Shown here: positions 1-8,714 of the stretch, in pieces
Numbering within the stretch: position 1 is the stretch's first letter
Layout: each line of letters opens with the position of its first letter
NCBI RefSeq assembly: GCF_028736925.1
Contig: NZ_JAQZAT010000007.1
Coordinates: 124,001 to 188,000, forward strand
DNA: 64,000 bases
DNA from: Flavivirga sp. 57AJ16
GTDB lineage: Bacteria > Bacteroidota > Bacteroidia > Flavobacteriales > Flavobacteriaceae
Reading direction: 5' to 3'
Program-made: the position numbers and the translations under genes
The notes under the pieces: generated by a model
The model's database searches: none
What the model was told of the DNA's origin: nothing
What the model saw: the letters and a program-made list of their open reading frames with translations, nothing else

Positions 1-759
1 GTTGCTTATAGTTTAAAGCAAGTAGATAAGGCTATAGTACAGGCCAAATATTTAAGAAGCCAGTTTTATCCTTTTATTAAAAAAGATAATGTCTGTGTTT
101 TATATCAAGCGATGGATGTCGATACATATTTTTATGATGATACTTATAAAATAGAAAAAGGCAAAATATTGGTTCTTGGGCATATGACACAGGCTAAGGG
201 CTACACAGATATACTAAAGGTGATTCCAAATATTTGTAAACAGTTTCCGTATGTGCATTTTTATTTCGCCGGTAATATGAGAAAAGGAGAGCGAGGGGTT
301 TTTTATAATCAACTCACGGGGGAAAAATTGAAATATGAAGATCCTTTTCTGGCTGAAAGGAGTATTCAAAATTCAACCTATAGAAACCATTATAGAAATC
401 TGGGAGTTGTTACTGGTGTGGATAAGATGATGCACTTAAAAACCACACAGATCTATTTAACAGCTTCATATTCCGAAGGGTTCTCAAGAGCTTTATTAGA
501 AGCTATGTCTGTAGGGAAACCGGTTGCTTATACCCCAGTAGGCGCACATAAAGAAGTACTAATGGACAAAGTACATGGTTTTAGTTTTGAACCAGGGAAT
601 CTAAATCAATTAGAAGCGACTTTAACCCATATGCTTACTGTTCCAGATGAACTTTTGGAAATAGGTAAGGCAAATTCAGCGTATGCAAAAAACAATTTTT
701 CATTAGATAAAATAGCGAATGATTTTAAATCTATAATTTTTAAAACACTAGAAAAATGA
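1..759 (+). CDS. Glycosyltransferase family 4, 5'-truncated by window edge
   Basis: The reading frame is open from base 1, so the gene begins upstream of the window; the ATG at 112 is internal. The visible 252 residues are the C-terminal half of a GT-B fold GT4 enzyme, which transfers a sugar from a nucleotide donor to a growing glycan at the cytoplasmic membrane face. Support: a LVLGHMTQAKGYTD segment typical of the start of the donor-binding domain, and the EX7E motif in SEGFSRALLEAMSVGKP, where the two glutamates contact the donor sugar nucleotide, followed by TPVGAHKEVL. The stop overlaps the start of the acetyltransferase by 4 bases (ATGA), indicating translational coupling in a polysaccharide operon. 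Donor and acceptor cannot be read from the sequence. Confidence 0.9.
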   Translation, partial: VAYSLKQVDKAIVQAKYLRSQFYPFIKKDNVCVLYQAMDVDTYFYDDTYKIEKGKILVLGHMTQAKGYTDILKVIPNICKQFPYVHFYFAGNMRKGERGVFYNQLTGEKLKYEDPFLAERSIQNSTYRNHYRNLGVVTGVDKMMHLKTTQIYLTASYSEGFSRALLEAMSVGKPVAYTPVGAHKEVLMDKVHGFSFEPGNLNQLEATLTHMLTVPDELLEIGKANSAYAKNNFSLDKIANDFKSIIFKTLEK

Positions 760-1214
760 AAAGTTTTATTAAAATGATGATTCACTATTTGGGTAATATA
801 CTGAGGGTTTTTTATTTATCATTTCTTAGAATATCTGGTGCAAAGATTGGCAAGAATACCATGATAAGCTTAGGAGCTAAAATAGATGTAAGGAGAGGAA
901 AAGTTATTATTGGTAATCATTGTTTAATTACCCATGGTTGTTATATTTTATCTCATGATGGTGCTGCACATACTATAAATCCTAATGATAATGGTTCTGG
1001 TTACGTAACTATTGGTAATCATGTATTTATAGGTGTTAATACTGTTGTCATGCGAAATGTTACCATAGGTAATCATGCCATTATTGGAGCTGGTTCTGTA
1101 GTCAATAAAGATATACCAGAAGGTGTAGTGGCAGTTGGCAACCCTATTAGGATTATAAAAGAGTTACCAAAGCCTTATAGAAAACTGCCCAAAAAGCATA
1201 CACCGGCAAGATGA
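756..1214 (+). CDS. Hexapeptide-repeat acyltransferase (WbbJ/serine O-acetyltransferase-like)
   Basis: This 152-residue protein has the imperfect hexapeptide pattern ([LIV]-G-X4) of a left-handed beta helix: IGKNTMISLGAKID, VIIGNHCLITHG, VTIGNHVFIGVNTVVM, VTIGNHAIIGAGSVV. The terminal VAVGNPIRIIK is typical of the end of maltose/serine acetyltransferase-like enzymes. The N-terminal 30 residues contain a hydrophobic amphipathic stretch that may associate with the membrane. The likely role is O-acetylation of a sugar in the exported polysaccharide using acetyl-CoA. It starts inside the glycosyltransferase stop (ATGA) and ends overlapping the next gene by 4 bases, so the three genes are tightly coupled. 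The acceptor sugar is unknown. Confidence 0.88.
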   Translation: MKSFIKMMIHYLGNILRVFYLSFLRISGAKIGKNTMISLGAKIDVRRGKVIIGNHCLITHGCYILSHDGAAHTINPNDNGSGYVTIGNHVFIGVNTVVMRNVTIGNHAIIGAGSVVNKDIPEGVVAVGNPIRIIKELPKPYRKLPKKHTPAR

Positions 1215-2434
1215 TTATATTTCCAATTTTCATATTAATAACCATTGTAATTGTTCGGGTGTTCAAAGGCATGTTTGCTGCCTTTTTGGTATTGGTTGCA
1301 ACAAAATCAATAATGGATGCATTTTGGGATGTAAGGATTGGTCCTTTGTCTTTTAGTTCTGTAGGGGGGATTTTAATGCCCGTACTATTTTATCCTGTAT
1401 TACTAAAAATAAAATACTTGCCTAGTAAGTGGATTTCGAATGCCAAATTATTATTTATAGCTTATTCTTTTGGGTTGTTGTTTGCCTTTACGGTAAAACC
1501 TTTGGAAAGCCTCGAAATTCTTTTGATAAACATTAATATTTTTATGGGGTTTTTATTGATTCCATTGCTGGTTGACCATAGTTATAAATTCCAAAAGCTA
1601 CTAATAGCCATTATAATTTCTGGTATATTTCCAATTGGTGTCAGTATTTTTCAGTTTCAAACAGGTATTGTGTTTCGCGTTCGAGAAACAGTAGGCTTAC
1701 TACGCTACGTCGGATTTTATCATGATGCCTTTCCTGTTAGATTTTATGGGTTATTTACTGTGTTTTCATGTATTCTATACCTTTTTGTTTTTAAACCAAA
1801 AAATAAATTTTATACGTTTATTCTAATAGGTCTATGTACTGCTGCCTTGTTTTCAGTCTATTTGGTGTTCAGTAAAGCTGCAATAGTTATTATGTGTTTA
1901 TGGTTATTGTTAATACTTCTTTTTTTACAAGTAAAACTTAAGTATATATTCTTTTTGGTCGTATTTGCTCTTTATATATATATTAATCTTGGAGATGTTA
2001 TATATGATAATATCCAACAACTTTTCAGAAAAGAAATAGGATATAATGATGGTACTTACAAAGATATAAAGTATACCCTTGCCGGACGTGGCTATATATG
2101 GAACGATTTATGGGAATTTTGGCTAAATGAGCAGATACCAATATTTCAATGGACCGGTGACGGTATAAATAGACCTGCACATAATGAGTTTTTGAGGGTA
2201 TTATTAGCTAATGGTATCATTGGACTGGTTTTGTTTTCTTTTTCCATTTTTAGAAGCATAAGCTATGTTTTTGAGATTAATAAAAAAACACGAGTCTTTG
2301 GTTTGATGTTGCTAGGAATGTTTCTTATAGATAGTTTAGGGTTAACCTCTGGGGTTTATTATTATTACAACATATTGGTATGGGGCATTATAGGGTTATT
2401 ATTATTAAAATCCGATTTACTGGAAAAAACTTAA
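1211..2434 (+). CDS. O-antigen polymerase/ligase-like membrane protein (Wzy-like)
   Basis: This is a very hydrophobic 407-residue protein with about ten predicted membrane segments. A long periplasmic loop (about residues 270-325) holds the motif HNEFLRVLLANGIIGL, which resembles the conserved H-N-x-[FY]-L...G..G pattern of Wzy_C/O-antigen ligase family proteins, preceded by AGRGYIWND. In a Wzx/Wzy pathway such a protein polymerises lipid-linked repeat units in the periplasm. Context supports polymerase rather than ligase: glycosyltransferases sit around it and Wza and Wzc homologues are downstream. No flippase (Wzx) is in view; it may lie upstream of base 1. The ATG overlaps the preceding stop by 4 bases. 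Confidence 0.82.
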   Translation: MIIFPIFILITIVIVRVFKGMFAAFLVLVATKSIMDAFWDVRIGPLSFSSVGGILMPVLFYPVLLKIKYLPSKWISNAKLLFIAYSFGLLFAFTVKPLESLEILLININIFMGFLLIPLLVDHSYKFQKLLIAIIISGIFPIGVSIFQFQTGIVFRVRETVGLLRYVGFYHDAFPVRFYGLFTVFSCILYLFVFKPKNKFYTFILIGLCTAALFSVYLVFSKAAIVIMCLWLLLILLFLQVKLKYIFFLVVFALYIYINLGDVIYDNIQQLFRKEIGYNDGTYKDIKYTLAGRGYIWNDLWEFWLNEQIPIFQWTGDGINRPAHNEFLRVLLANGIIGLVLFSFSIFRSISYVFEINKKTRVFGLMLLGMFLIDSLGLTSGVYYYYNILVWGIIGLLLLKSDLLEKT

Positions 2435-2446
2435 AAAAAAAGATAA

Positions 2447-4591
2447 ATGCAACAGCTCACACAGAAATTAGGTTCTGGCAACATGTTAATTCAAGATATT
2501 CCTTTTCCACAAGTAGGAAAAGGGATGGTCATTGTAAAAAACCATTATTCTATTATTAGTGTAGGAACGGAGGGGTCTACAGTAAAGGCAGCCCGTAAAA
2601 ACTTAATTGCAAAAGCAAAAGAACGCCCCCAACAAGTAAAACAGGTATTGGACACTTTAAAAAAACAAGGTCCAATGCAAACATATAGAGCAGTTATAAA
2701 AAAACTTGATGCTTATTCACCATTAGGGTATAGCTCGGCAGGAGAGGTTATTGAGGTTGGGGAAGGGGTTACGGAATTTAAAGTTGGGGATAAGGTAGCT
2801 TGTGCGGGAGCAGGTTATGCCAATCATGCAGAAGTGGTAACAATACCTATAAACCTTTGTGTGAAATTAGAAAGCACAACGAACTTAAAACATGCTGCAT
2901 ATAATACTTTGGGGGCTATTTCTATGCAAGCTGTAAGATGTGCAGATATGCGATTGGGAGAGACGTGTGTGGTCATAGGTCTTGGCCTTCTAGGGCAATT
3001 GGCAGCATTAATCTTAAAGGCATCTGGAGTGAAGGTTATTGGAGTGGATATATCTGAAGCATCAGTGAAACAAGCTATAGAAAACGCCGTTGTCGATTTA
3101 GGGTTAGCTAGAAATACATTGGGAATAGAAGAACAGATTTTAAATGCAACTAGTGGCTATGGGGCAGATGCCGTAATTATTGCAGCTGCAACGTCTAGTC
3201 TTGACCCTATAAACTTTTCTGGAGCCATTGCCCGTAAAAGAGGAAAGGTCGTTATTTTAGGAGATGTACCTACAGGGTTTAGCCGCAATCCATTTTGGTA
3301 TAGAAAAGAGTTGGAGTTGAGAATGGCGTGCTCGTATGGCCCTGGTAGGTATGATTTAAACTATGAAGAAAAAGGCATCGATTACCCTGTGGCCTATGTA
3401 CGCTGGACAGAAAAACGTAATATGGAAGCGTTTCAAAGTTTAATTGCCAACCATCGTATCAATATAGAGTATCTAACCACTCATGAATTTGAGTTTGAAA
3501 ATGCTAAGGCTGCTTTTGATTTGGTGGTTTCTAAAACAGAACCCTTTACAGGGATAGCGCTGAAATACAACACGAAAAAAGTACAATCAAAAACCAAGAT
3601 AACTACTTCAAAGTTTAAGGCAGAGGGCAAGGTAAATATATCATTTATTGGGGCTGGCAGTTATGCCCAAGGTAATTTGTTGCCAAATATTCCAGAGTCT
3701 TCGGATATTGGAAGAGTTGGGGTGTTAACCAATACGGGAACCACTTCTAAGCGGGTAGCGGAGAAATTTAAATTTAAATTTTGTACAGCTCAAGAATCAG
3801 ATGTGCTAGATGATAAAACCAATACTGTTTTTGTGGCAACACGTCACGATTCTCATGGAAATTATGTTTTAAAAAGTTTAAATGCCAATAAAAATGTTTT
3901 TGTAGAAAAACCATTATGCCTGTTGGAATCCGAATTGGACGCTATTGTTAAAGCACAAGCCAAAAGTAAAAAAATGGTAATGGTGGGTTTTAACAGGCGT
4001 TTTTCACCATTGACGAGAAAATTAATAAAGGTTCTGGGTAATAATAACCCAATGACTATGTTGTACCGAATTAATGCGGGTGCCGTCCCTGTTGATAATT
4101 GGATACAAGACTCAGAAATTGGAGGGGGAAGAATACTAGGAGAAGTATGCCATTTTATAGACTATCTAACCTTTATCAATGGAAGTGTTCCAGTGAAGGT
4201 TACAGCAGAAACGTTACCCGATGCCAATAAACTAAACGATACGGTTAATATTTTAATTCAGTTTGAAAATGGTTCTATGGGGGTTGTGGCTTATTATGCC
4301 AATGGATCAAAATCTATGACAAAAGAATATATAGAAGTATTTTCTGGTGGAACATCGGTAACATTAAATGATTTTAAAGCATTGAAAATCTATGGCAAGG
4401 GTAAACCAAAAAAGTTTAAGCTTTTCAATCAAAATAAAGGGCAGAAGAAAATGTTAACTGAATTTTTTAATAGTTTAATTGGTCATAACAGCCGTCCACC
4501 AATTCCTTTTAATGATATAGTTGCAGTTACCAAAGCATCTTTTAGGGTTTTAGAATCTATAAAGCAAGGAGGAAAGCAAGTTGAAGTATAA
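2447..4591 (+). CDS. Bi-domain oxidoreductase: zinc-type alcohol dehydrogenase fused to Gfo/Idh/MocA dehydrogenase
   Basis: This 714-residue protein contains two NAD(P)-binding enzymes. Residues about 1-375 are a medium-chain dehydrogenase/reductase (GYSSAGEVIEVGEGVTEFKVGDKVAC, then the Rossmann glycine motif VVIGLGLLGQ). Residues about 390-714 are a Gfo/Idh/MocA enzyme (ISFIGAGSYAQGNLLPN Rossmann start; VEKPLC, the EKP motif; GGRILGEVCHFIDYL, the GG..DxG..HxxD-like segment). Such fusions occur in Bacteroidota and other polysaccharide or heparinase-associated clusters and are thought to make or modify an unusual nucleotide sugar, but no substrate is established here. The MDR half lacks an obvious complete catalytic zinc signature. 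It lies 12 bases after the Wzy-like gene and overlaps the next gene by 11 bases. Confidence 0.85.
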   Translation: MQQLTQKLGSGNMLIQDIPFPQVGKGMVIVKNHYSIISVGTEGSTVKAARKNLIAKAKERPQQVKQVLDTLKKQGPMQTYRAVIKKLDAYSPLGYSSAGEVIEVGEGVTEFKVGDKVACAGAGYANHAEVVTIPINLCVKLESTTNLKHAAYNTLGAISMQAVRCADMRLGETCVVIGLGLLGQLAALILKASGVKVIGVDISEASVKQAIENAVVDLGLARNTLGIEEQILNATSGYGADAVIIAAATSSLDPINFSGAIARKRGKVVILGDVPTGFSRNPFWYRKELELRMACSYGPGRYDLNYEEKGIDYPVAYVRWTEKRNMEAFQSLIANHRINIEYLTTHEFEFENAKAAFDLVVSKTEPFTGIALKYNTKKVQSKTKITTSKFKAEGKVNISFIGAGSYAQGNLLPNIPESSDIGRVGVLTNTGTTSKRVAEKFKFKFCTAQESDVLDDKTNTVFVATRHDSHGNYVLKSLNANKNVFVEKPLCLLESELDAIVKAQAKSKKMVMVGFNRRFSPLTRKLIKVLGNNNPMTMLYRINAGAVPVDNWIQDSEIGGGRILGEVCHFIDYLTFINGSVPVKVTAETLPDANKLNDTVNILIQFENGSMGVVAYYANGSKSMTKEYIEVFSGGTSVTLNDFKALKIYGKGKPKKFKLFNQNKGQKKMLTEFFNSLIGHNSRPPIPFNDIVAVTKASFRVLESIKQGGKQVEV

Positions 4592-5786
4592 AGTAGAGAC
4601 CAGTTTTTTAAAACTCAAATCCTATTGTGAAGCTGAGAATTATAAGGGATGGGATCCATACGACGGACTTAATTCAAAGCTTTTTCAAGCATTGCCCCTT
4701 AAAAAATGGGACATAGCTAGATTAATTTGGATTCAGTTTTTCAAGCGTTCCCCCATTAATTTTAGAAACTTAACAAGAGTCCCCAAAGCTTATAATGCTA
4801 AAGGGATTGCTTTATTTTTATCGGGATATTGTAATCTTTATGATATTTCAAAATTTCAAAATACCTTATACGGTTCTTCCAAAGAACTGAAAGCGCATAT
4901 TATTAGATTGGCAAATCTTTTATTGTCCTTACAAAGTAAGGGGTATAGCGGTTCGTGCTGGGGTTATAATTTTGATTGGCAAGCCAGACGCTTATTTTTA
5001 TTTCCAAAAAATACACCTACTGTAGTGGCTACTTCATTTGCTGTAGATGCATTGTTAAAAGCTTACGTTATTACAAAAAATGAGAACTATTTAAATACTT
5101 GTATATCTGCCACTAAATTTGTGTTAAAAGATTTAAAAAGAGCGAAGTATAAATCTGGTTTTTTATTTTCTTATTCACCTCTAAAGGGTAATAATACAGT
5201 ATTTAATGCTAGTTTGTTAGGTGCTAAAATTCTTAGCCAAGTGTATTTTTTTAACAAGAATACTATATTGAAGAATACCGCCCAAAAAACAATTAAGGCC
5301 TGTTGTGAAGCCCAAAGAGAAGATGGATCTTGGGTTTATGGGAACCTACCGGTGCAGAATTGGATAGATAGTTTTCATACGGGGTACAATCTAGAAGCTA
5401 TACAAACATACCATAATTGTACAGGAGATTCAACATTTCAAACCTATTTGGAGAAAGGCGTATACTTTTATTTGGAAAATTTTTTCAGAAGAGATGGAAC
5501 ACCCAAATATTACCATGATAAAATGTACCCAATAGATATTCATTGTCCGGGACAATTATTTGTCACCATATCAAAATTGAATCTTTTTAAATTACATAAT
5601 GTTTTGATAGAAGATGTAATGCAATGGACAATACAAAACATGCAAAATAAAAACGGGTATTTTCATTATCAAATAAAAAGAGGCATAAACTCAAAAATTT
5701 CATATATGAGATGGAGCAATGCCTTTATGTTCAATGCCATGTCCTGTTATTTATTGGAACATGAAATTCAAAGAAATACAATTTAA
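4581..5786 (+). CDS. Alpha/alpha-toroid (six-hairpin-like) protein of the polysaccharide cluster, function unknown
   Basis: The protein is 401 residues with no signal peptide. It has a helical, repeat-like pattern with recurring tryptophans and segments such as WGYNFDWQARRLF, TVVATSFAVDALLKAY, EDGSWVYGN and WIDSFHTGYNLEAIQ, which resemble alpha/alpha toroid proteins (six-hairpin glycosidases, prenyl-cyclase-like folds). Homologues next to bi-domain oxidoreductases are often mislabelled delta-aminolevulinic acid dehydratase, which nothing here supports. No in-frame ATG exists near the N-terminus. The start is chosen as TTG at 4581 because an unusually good Shine-Dalgarno (AGGAGG, 4568-4573) precedes it. 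It overlaps the oxidoreductase by 11 bases, so the two are probably coupled and may act on the same sugar, for example as a glycan-modifying enzyme or epimerase. Confidence 0.75.
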   Translation: MKYKVETSFLKLKSYCEAENYKGWDPYDGLNSKLFQALPLKKWDIARLIWIQFFKRSPINFRNLTRVPKAYNAKGIALFLSGYCNLYDISKFQNTLYGSSKELKAHIIRLANLLLSLQSKGYSGSCWGYNFDWQARRLFLFPKNTPTVVATSFAVDALLKAYVITKNENYLNTCISATKFVLKDLKRAKYKSGFLFSYSPLKGNNTVFNASLLGAKILSQVYFFNKNTILKNTAQKTIKACCEAQREDGSWVYGNLPVQNWIDSFHTGYNLEAIQTYHNCTGDSTFQTYLEKGVYFYLENFFRRDGTPKYYHDKMYPIDIHCPGQLFVTISKLNLFKLHNVLIEDVMQWTIQNMQNKNGYFHYQIKRGINSKISYMRWSNAFMFNAMSCYLLEHEIQRNTI

Positions 5787-6075
5787 CTTATATATACTCC
5801 ATATAGTTTATCGCAATAATATTTTTTGAAGTTTATTAATGATATCCTTAACACATTTGTTCTATTGAGTGTGAGAGATTTACATGAGGCGTTTGGATTA
5901 TTATAATTCCCTATAAAGAAAGTTTTAAGCACCTTTATTAGGTATATGTTCCACATATTACTTCATACGGCCAAGTGGCATGTACCTCTGTTATTTTCGC
6001 ATTATAAGTTAATCATTTTTTCGGATAGCCACATGATTATTCTAATTGAGAATTATAGATAAAACAATACTTGTT

Positions 6076-6771
6076 ATGGACTATAAATTGTTAAATGGCA
6101 TAAAAACATTTGCGCCTGGTTCTAGAGAAGAGCTTATAGAATACGCTATTAAAAGACAAAGTATTTTAATAGCGGTCAATGCAGAAAAAATTCTTTATGC
6201 ATCGAACGAAAGTAGACAATTTATAAATAAAAACGTAGGGTATCCAGATGGTTTTGGTGCGGTTCAAATTTTAAAGAAAAAAGGGATAAAAAATGTTGTT
6301 AAAATTCCGGGATGTGAGTTATGGTTACAAATAATTAAGACCTATTATAAAACTAAATCATTTTATCTTATAGGGAGCAAACAACACATTATTGCTGCGA
6401 CTGTTAAACAATTAAAAAAAGATTTTGAAGGTATCGATATATGTAATTACAGAAATGGATATATAAAAACCGAGGAAGAACAACAGTCTTTAATTGAAGA
6501 TATAAAGAAACACAAGCCCGATATTGTTTTTGTTGCCATGGGGTCTCCTAAACAAGAGTTATTAATGGAATTGCTCCAAAAAGAACATCAGGCGGTTTAC
6601 CAAGGATTAGGTGGGAGTTTTGATGTATATGTGGGGGCTGTGAAAAGGGCCCCCAAATGGTGGGTTGATAATAATTTGGAATGGGCCAATAGATTGATTA
6701 AACAACCATCAAGAATTAAGCGACAAATACATTTAATTCGGTTTGCCCTTAATTTGGTTCTTAAGTACTAA
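6076..6771 (+). CDS. WecG/TagA/CpsF family glycosyltransferase (GT26)
   Basis: This is a cytoplasmic, membrane-associated transferase that adds N-acetylmannosamine (or its uronic acid) or another hexose to an undecaprenyl-linked sugar. The family core is visible: ILIAVNAEKILYAS at the N-terminus, YPDGFGAVQILKKKG (the conserved D-G), KIPGCEL, FYLIGSKQHI, and KPDIVFVAMGSPKQELLM followed by YQGLGGSFDVYVGAVKRAP. I chose ATG 6076, which gives 231 residues and aligns with the usual family start MDYKLLN; an upstream TTG at 6046 would add ten residues. It is followed 15 bases later by the UDP-GlcNAc 2-epimerase, which supplies the typical donor UDP-ManNAc, so the pair probably cooperates. About 290 bases separate it from the preceding gene, so a new promoter is possible here. 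Confidence 0.88.
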   Translation: MDYKLLNGIKTFAPGSREELIEYAIKRQSILIAVNAEKILYASNESRQFINKNVGYPDGFGAVQILKKKGIKNVVKIPGCELWLQIIKTYYKTKSFYLIGSKQHIIAATVKQLKKDFEGIDICNYRNGYIKTEEEQQSLIEDIKKHKPDIVFVAMGSPKQELLMELLQKEHQAVYQGLGGSFDVYVGAVKRAPKWWVDNNLEWANRLIKQPSRIKRQIHLIRFALNLVLKY

Positions 6772-6786
6772 AGGACCAATTTGTTT

Positions 6787-7905
6787 ATGAATAGATATAA
6801 AATTACCATAGTTGTTGGAGCAAGACCAAATTTTGTGAAAGTAGCTCCGATTATTCACGAAATACAACGATTGCAATTCAAGTCTATACCAATAGATTTT
6901 AGGTTGGTACATACAGGTCAACATTATGATAAAAATATGTCTAGTTGCTTTTTTGACCAACTACAAATTCCCGACCCTGATGCTAATTTGGGATGCCATA
7001 CCGGAACCCAAATACAACAAATAGCCCATATAATGATTGCTTTTGAAAAGGAATTAATGGCTAACAAAGCACATTTAGTATTAGTGGTAGGAGATGTAAC
7101 TTCCTCAATGGCATGTGCAATTACAGCCCAAAGATTACATGTTAAAGTGGCACATATTGAAGCAGGGTTACGTTCTAGTGATTGGAGTATGCCAGAAGAA
7201 ATAAATAGGTTGATAATCGATAGTATATCAAATTATCTTTTTACAACTTCAAGTGGTGCAAGTCAAAATTTAATAAATGAGAAAATTAATGAACCGAAAG
7301 TGTTTTTTGTTGGTAATACAATGATTGACACATTAATGGAAAGATTGCCTTATTTTAAAAAACCTGATTTTTATGATTCCTTTAAATTAAAATCTGGAAA
7401 TTATCTTGTAGTAACACTACATCGCCCTTCTAATGTGGATAATAGACAAAATTTAAACAAATTAATTACAGAAATAATCAATAATACAAGAAATCTTCTT
7501 ATTGTATTCCCAATGCACCCTAGAACAGCCAAAGTATTTAATAGTTTAAAAATAGATTGTAAAAGGTTGCATGTGGTCCATCCCATGAGTTATCTGGAAT
7601 TTAATTATTTAATCCAGCATTCTAAAGCAGTTATTACAGATTCTGGGGGCATTACGGAAGAAACCAGTATATTAAATATTCCTTGTTTAACACTTCGCAA
7701 TAATACGGAACGACCAATAACTGTCGATTTAGGGACCAATGAACTAGTGGGCACAGACCCAAATAATATAAAAGTATATCTGGATAGATTATTCAATGGT
7801 CAATGGAAGACATTAAAAAAAATCCCCTTATGGGATGGAAAAACTTCAAAAAGGATTTTAAAAATATTGATAAACGAATTTGATAAATTATCTAACGATG
7901 CCTAA
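6787..7905 (+). CDS. wecB: UDP-N-acetylglucosamine 2-epimerase (non-hydrolysing)
   Basis: This cytoplasmic enzyme interconverts UDP-GlcNAc and UDP-ManNAc. Family landmarks are present in order: VVGARPNFVKVAPIIHEI near the N-terminus, VHTGQHYDKNMS, VVGDVTSSMACAI, HIEAGLRSSDWSMPEEINR with the conserved glutamates and arginine, VVTLHRPSNVDN, FPMHPRT and ITDSGGITEETS, which binds UDP. Length (372 residues from ATG 6787) is normal for the family; a TTG at 6781 in the same frame would add only two residues. It follows the GT26 transferase and precedes the Wza gene, overlapping it by 8 bases. Its role is most likely to supply UDP-ManNAc for the exported polysaccharide. Confidence 0.95.
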   Translation: MNRYKITIVVGARPNFVKVAPIIHEIQRLQFKSIPIDFRLVHTGQHYDKNMSSCFFDQLQIPDPDANLGCHTGTQIQQIAHIMIAFEKELMANKAHLVLVVGDVTSSMACAITAQRLHVKVAHIEAGLRSSDWSMPEEINRLIIDSISNYLFTTSSGASQNLINEKINEPKVFFVGNTMIDTLMERLPYFKKPDFYDSFKLKSGNYLVVTLHRPSNVDNRQNLNKLITEIINNTRNLLIVFPMHPRTAKVFNSLKIDCKRLHVVHPMSYLEFNYLIQHSKAVITDSGGITEETSILNIPCLTLRNNTERPITVDLGTNELVGTDPNNIKVYLDRLFNGQWKTLKKIPLWDGKTSKRILKILINEFDKLSNDA

Positions 7906-8656
7906 AAAGCTTTTTATTTTTATTCTAATTATAACTATTCAATTTTCTTGTTCGAGCAAAAAAAGCATTTTATATCTTCAAGATGCTAACAATGAAACTT
8001 ATTCAGAGGTTGGACATTATAACACTAACATACAACCCAATGATATTCTTAAAATTACGATTGGGGCATCAGTGCCTGAGGCAGCAATACCATATAATAA
8101 ATCTAAAGCTTTAGCTGCAAGCAGTGTAGAAACCCTAAAGTTAGAAGGCTATTTAGTATCAGAAAAACACACGATTAAACTCCCTGTAATAGGAACGATT
8201 TCTGTAAAAAATAAATCACTCGAGCAACTAGAAGAAATAATTAAAAACAAGCTTTTAACAGACAGTCATTTAGAAAACCCCATAGTTGATGTAAGGTTAT
8301 TAAACTCTAAAGTTACAATTTTGGGCGAGGTTAATAACCCTGGAACTTACGATTTTAGTGAGAAGTCCATTACGCTATTTCAAGCATTGGGCTATGCAGG
8401 AGATCTTACTATCAATGGAAAAAGAAATGATGTTTTGGTTATTAGGGAAAAAAACGGCATAAGACATATAGCTAATATAGATTTAACAGCAACCAATCTT
8501 TTGAATACGCCATATTATACCATACAAAAGAATGATGTTGTTTATGTTAAACCAAATACGGCAAAAGTTAAAAGTGCAGGCTATATAAATAATTTTGGAA
8601 CTGTTTTATCGGTAACTTCTATTTTAATATCAACCATTGTCCTATTGGCCCGATAA
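7898..8656 (+). CDS. Polysaccharide export outer-membrane lipoprotein (Wza-like)
   Basis: The protein carries a lipoprotein signal (hydrophobic segment ending in the lipobox QFSC, Cys18). The mature part begins KKSILYLQDAN, typical of Bacteroidota Wza homologues. Residues about 45-125 form the poly_export domain (IQPNDILKITIGA...LPVIGTISVKNKSLEQLE). A SLBB-like domain follows (VTILGEVNNPGTYDF...TLFQALGYAGDLT). The C-terminus has a final hydrophobic helix (VLSVTSILISTIVLL), like the membrane-spanning end of Wza. It would form the outer-membrane exit channel for the polysaccharide and work with the downstream Wzc homologue. ATG 7898 is chosen rather than the upstream TTG because it gives a clean signal peptide. 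It overlaps the epimerase by 8 bases. Confidence 0.92.
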   Translation: MPKKLFIFILIITIQFSCSSKKSILYLQDANNETYSEVGHYNTNIQPNDILKITIGASVPEAAIPYNKSKALAASSVETLKLEGYLVSEKHTIKLPVIGTISVKNKSLEQLEEIIKNKLLTDSHLENPIVDVRLLNSKVTILGEVNNPGTYDFSEKSITLFQALGYAGDLTINGKRNDVLVIREKNGIRHIANIDLTATNLLNTPYYTIQKNDVVYVKPNTAKVKSAGYINNFGTVLSVTSILISTIVLLAR

Positions 8657-8714
8657 AAGGACATGTTTAAAAATCATTGTAATTATTCAAAATTAAAAAC
8701 AATTAACCAAATTG

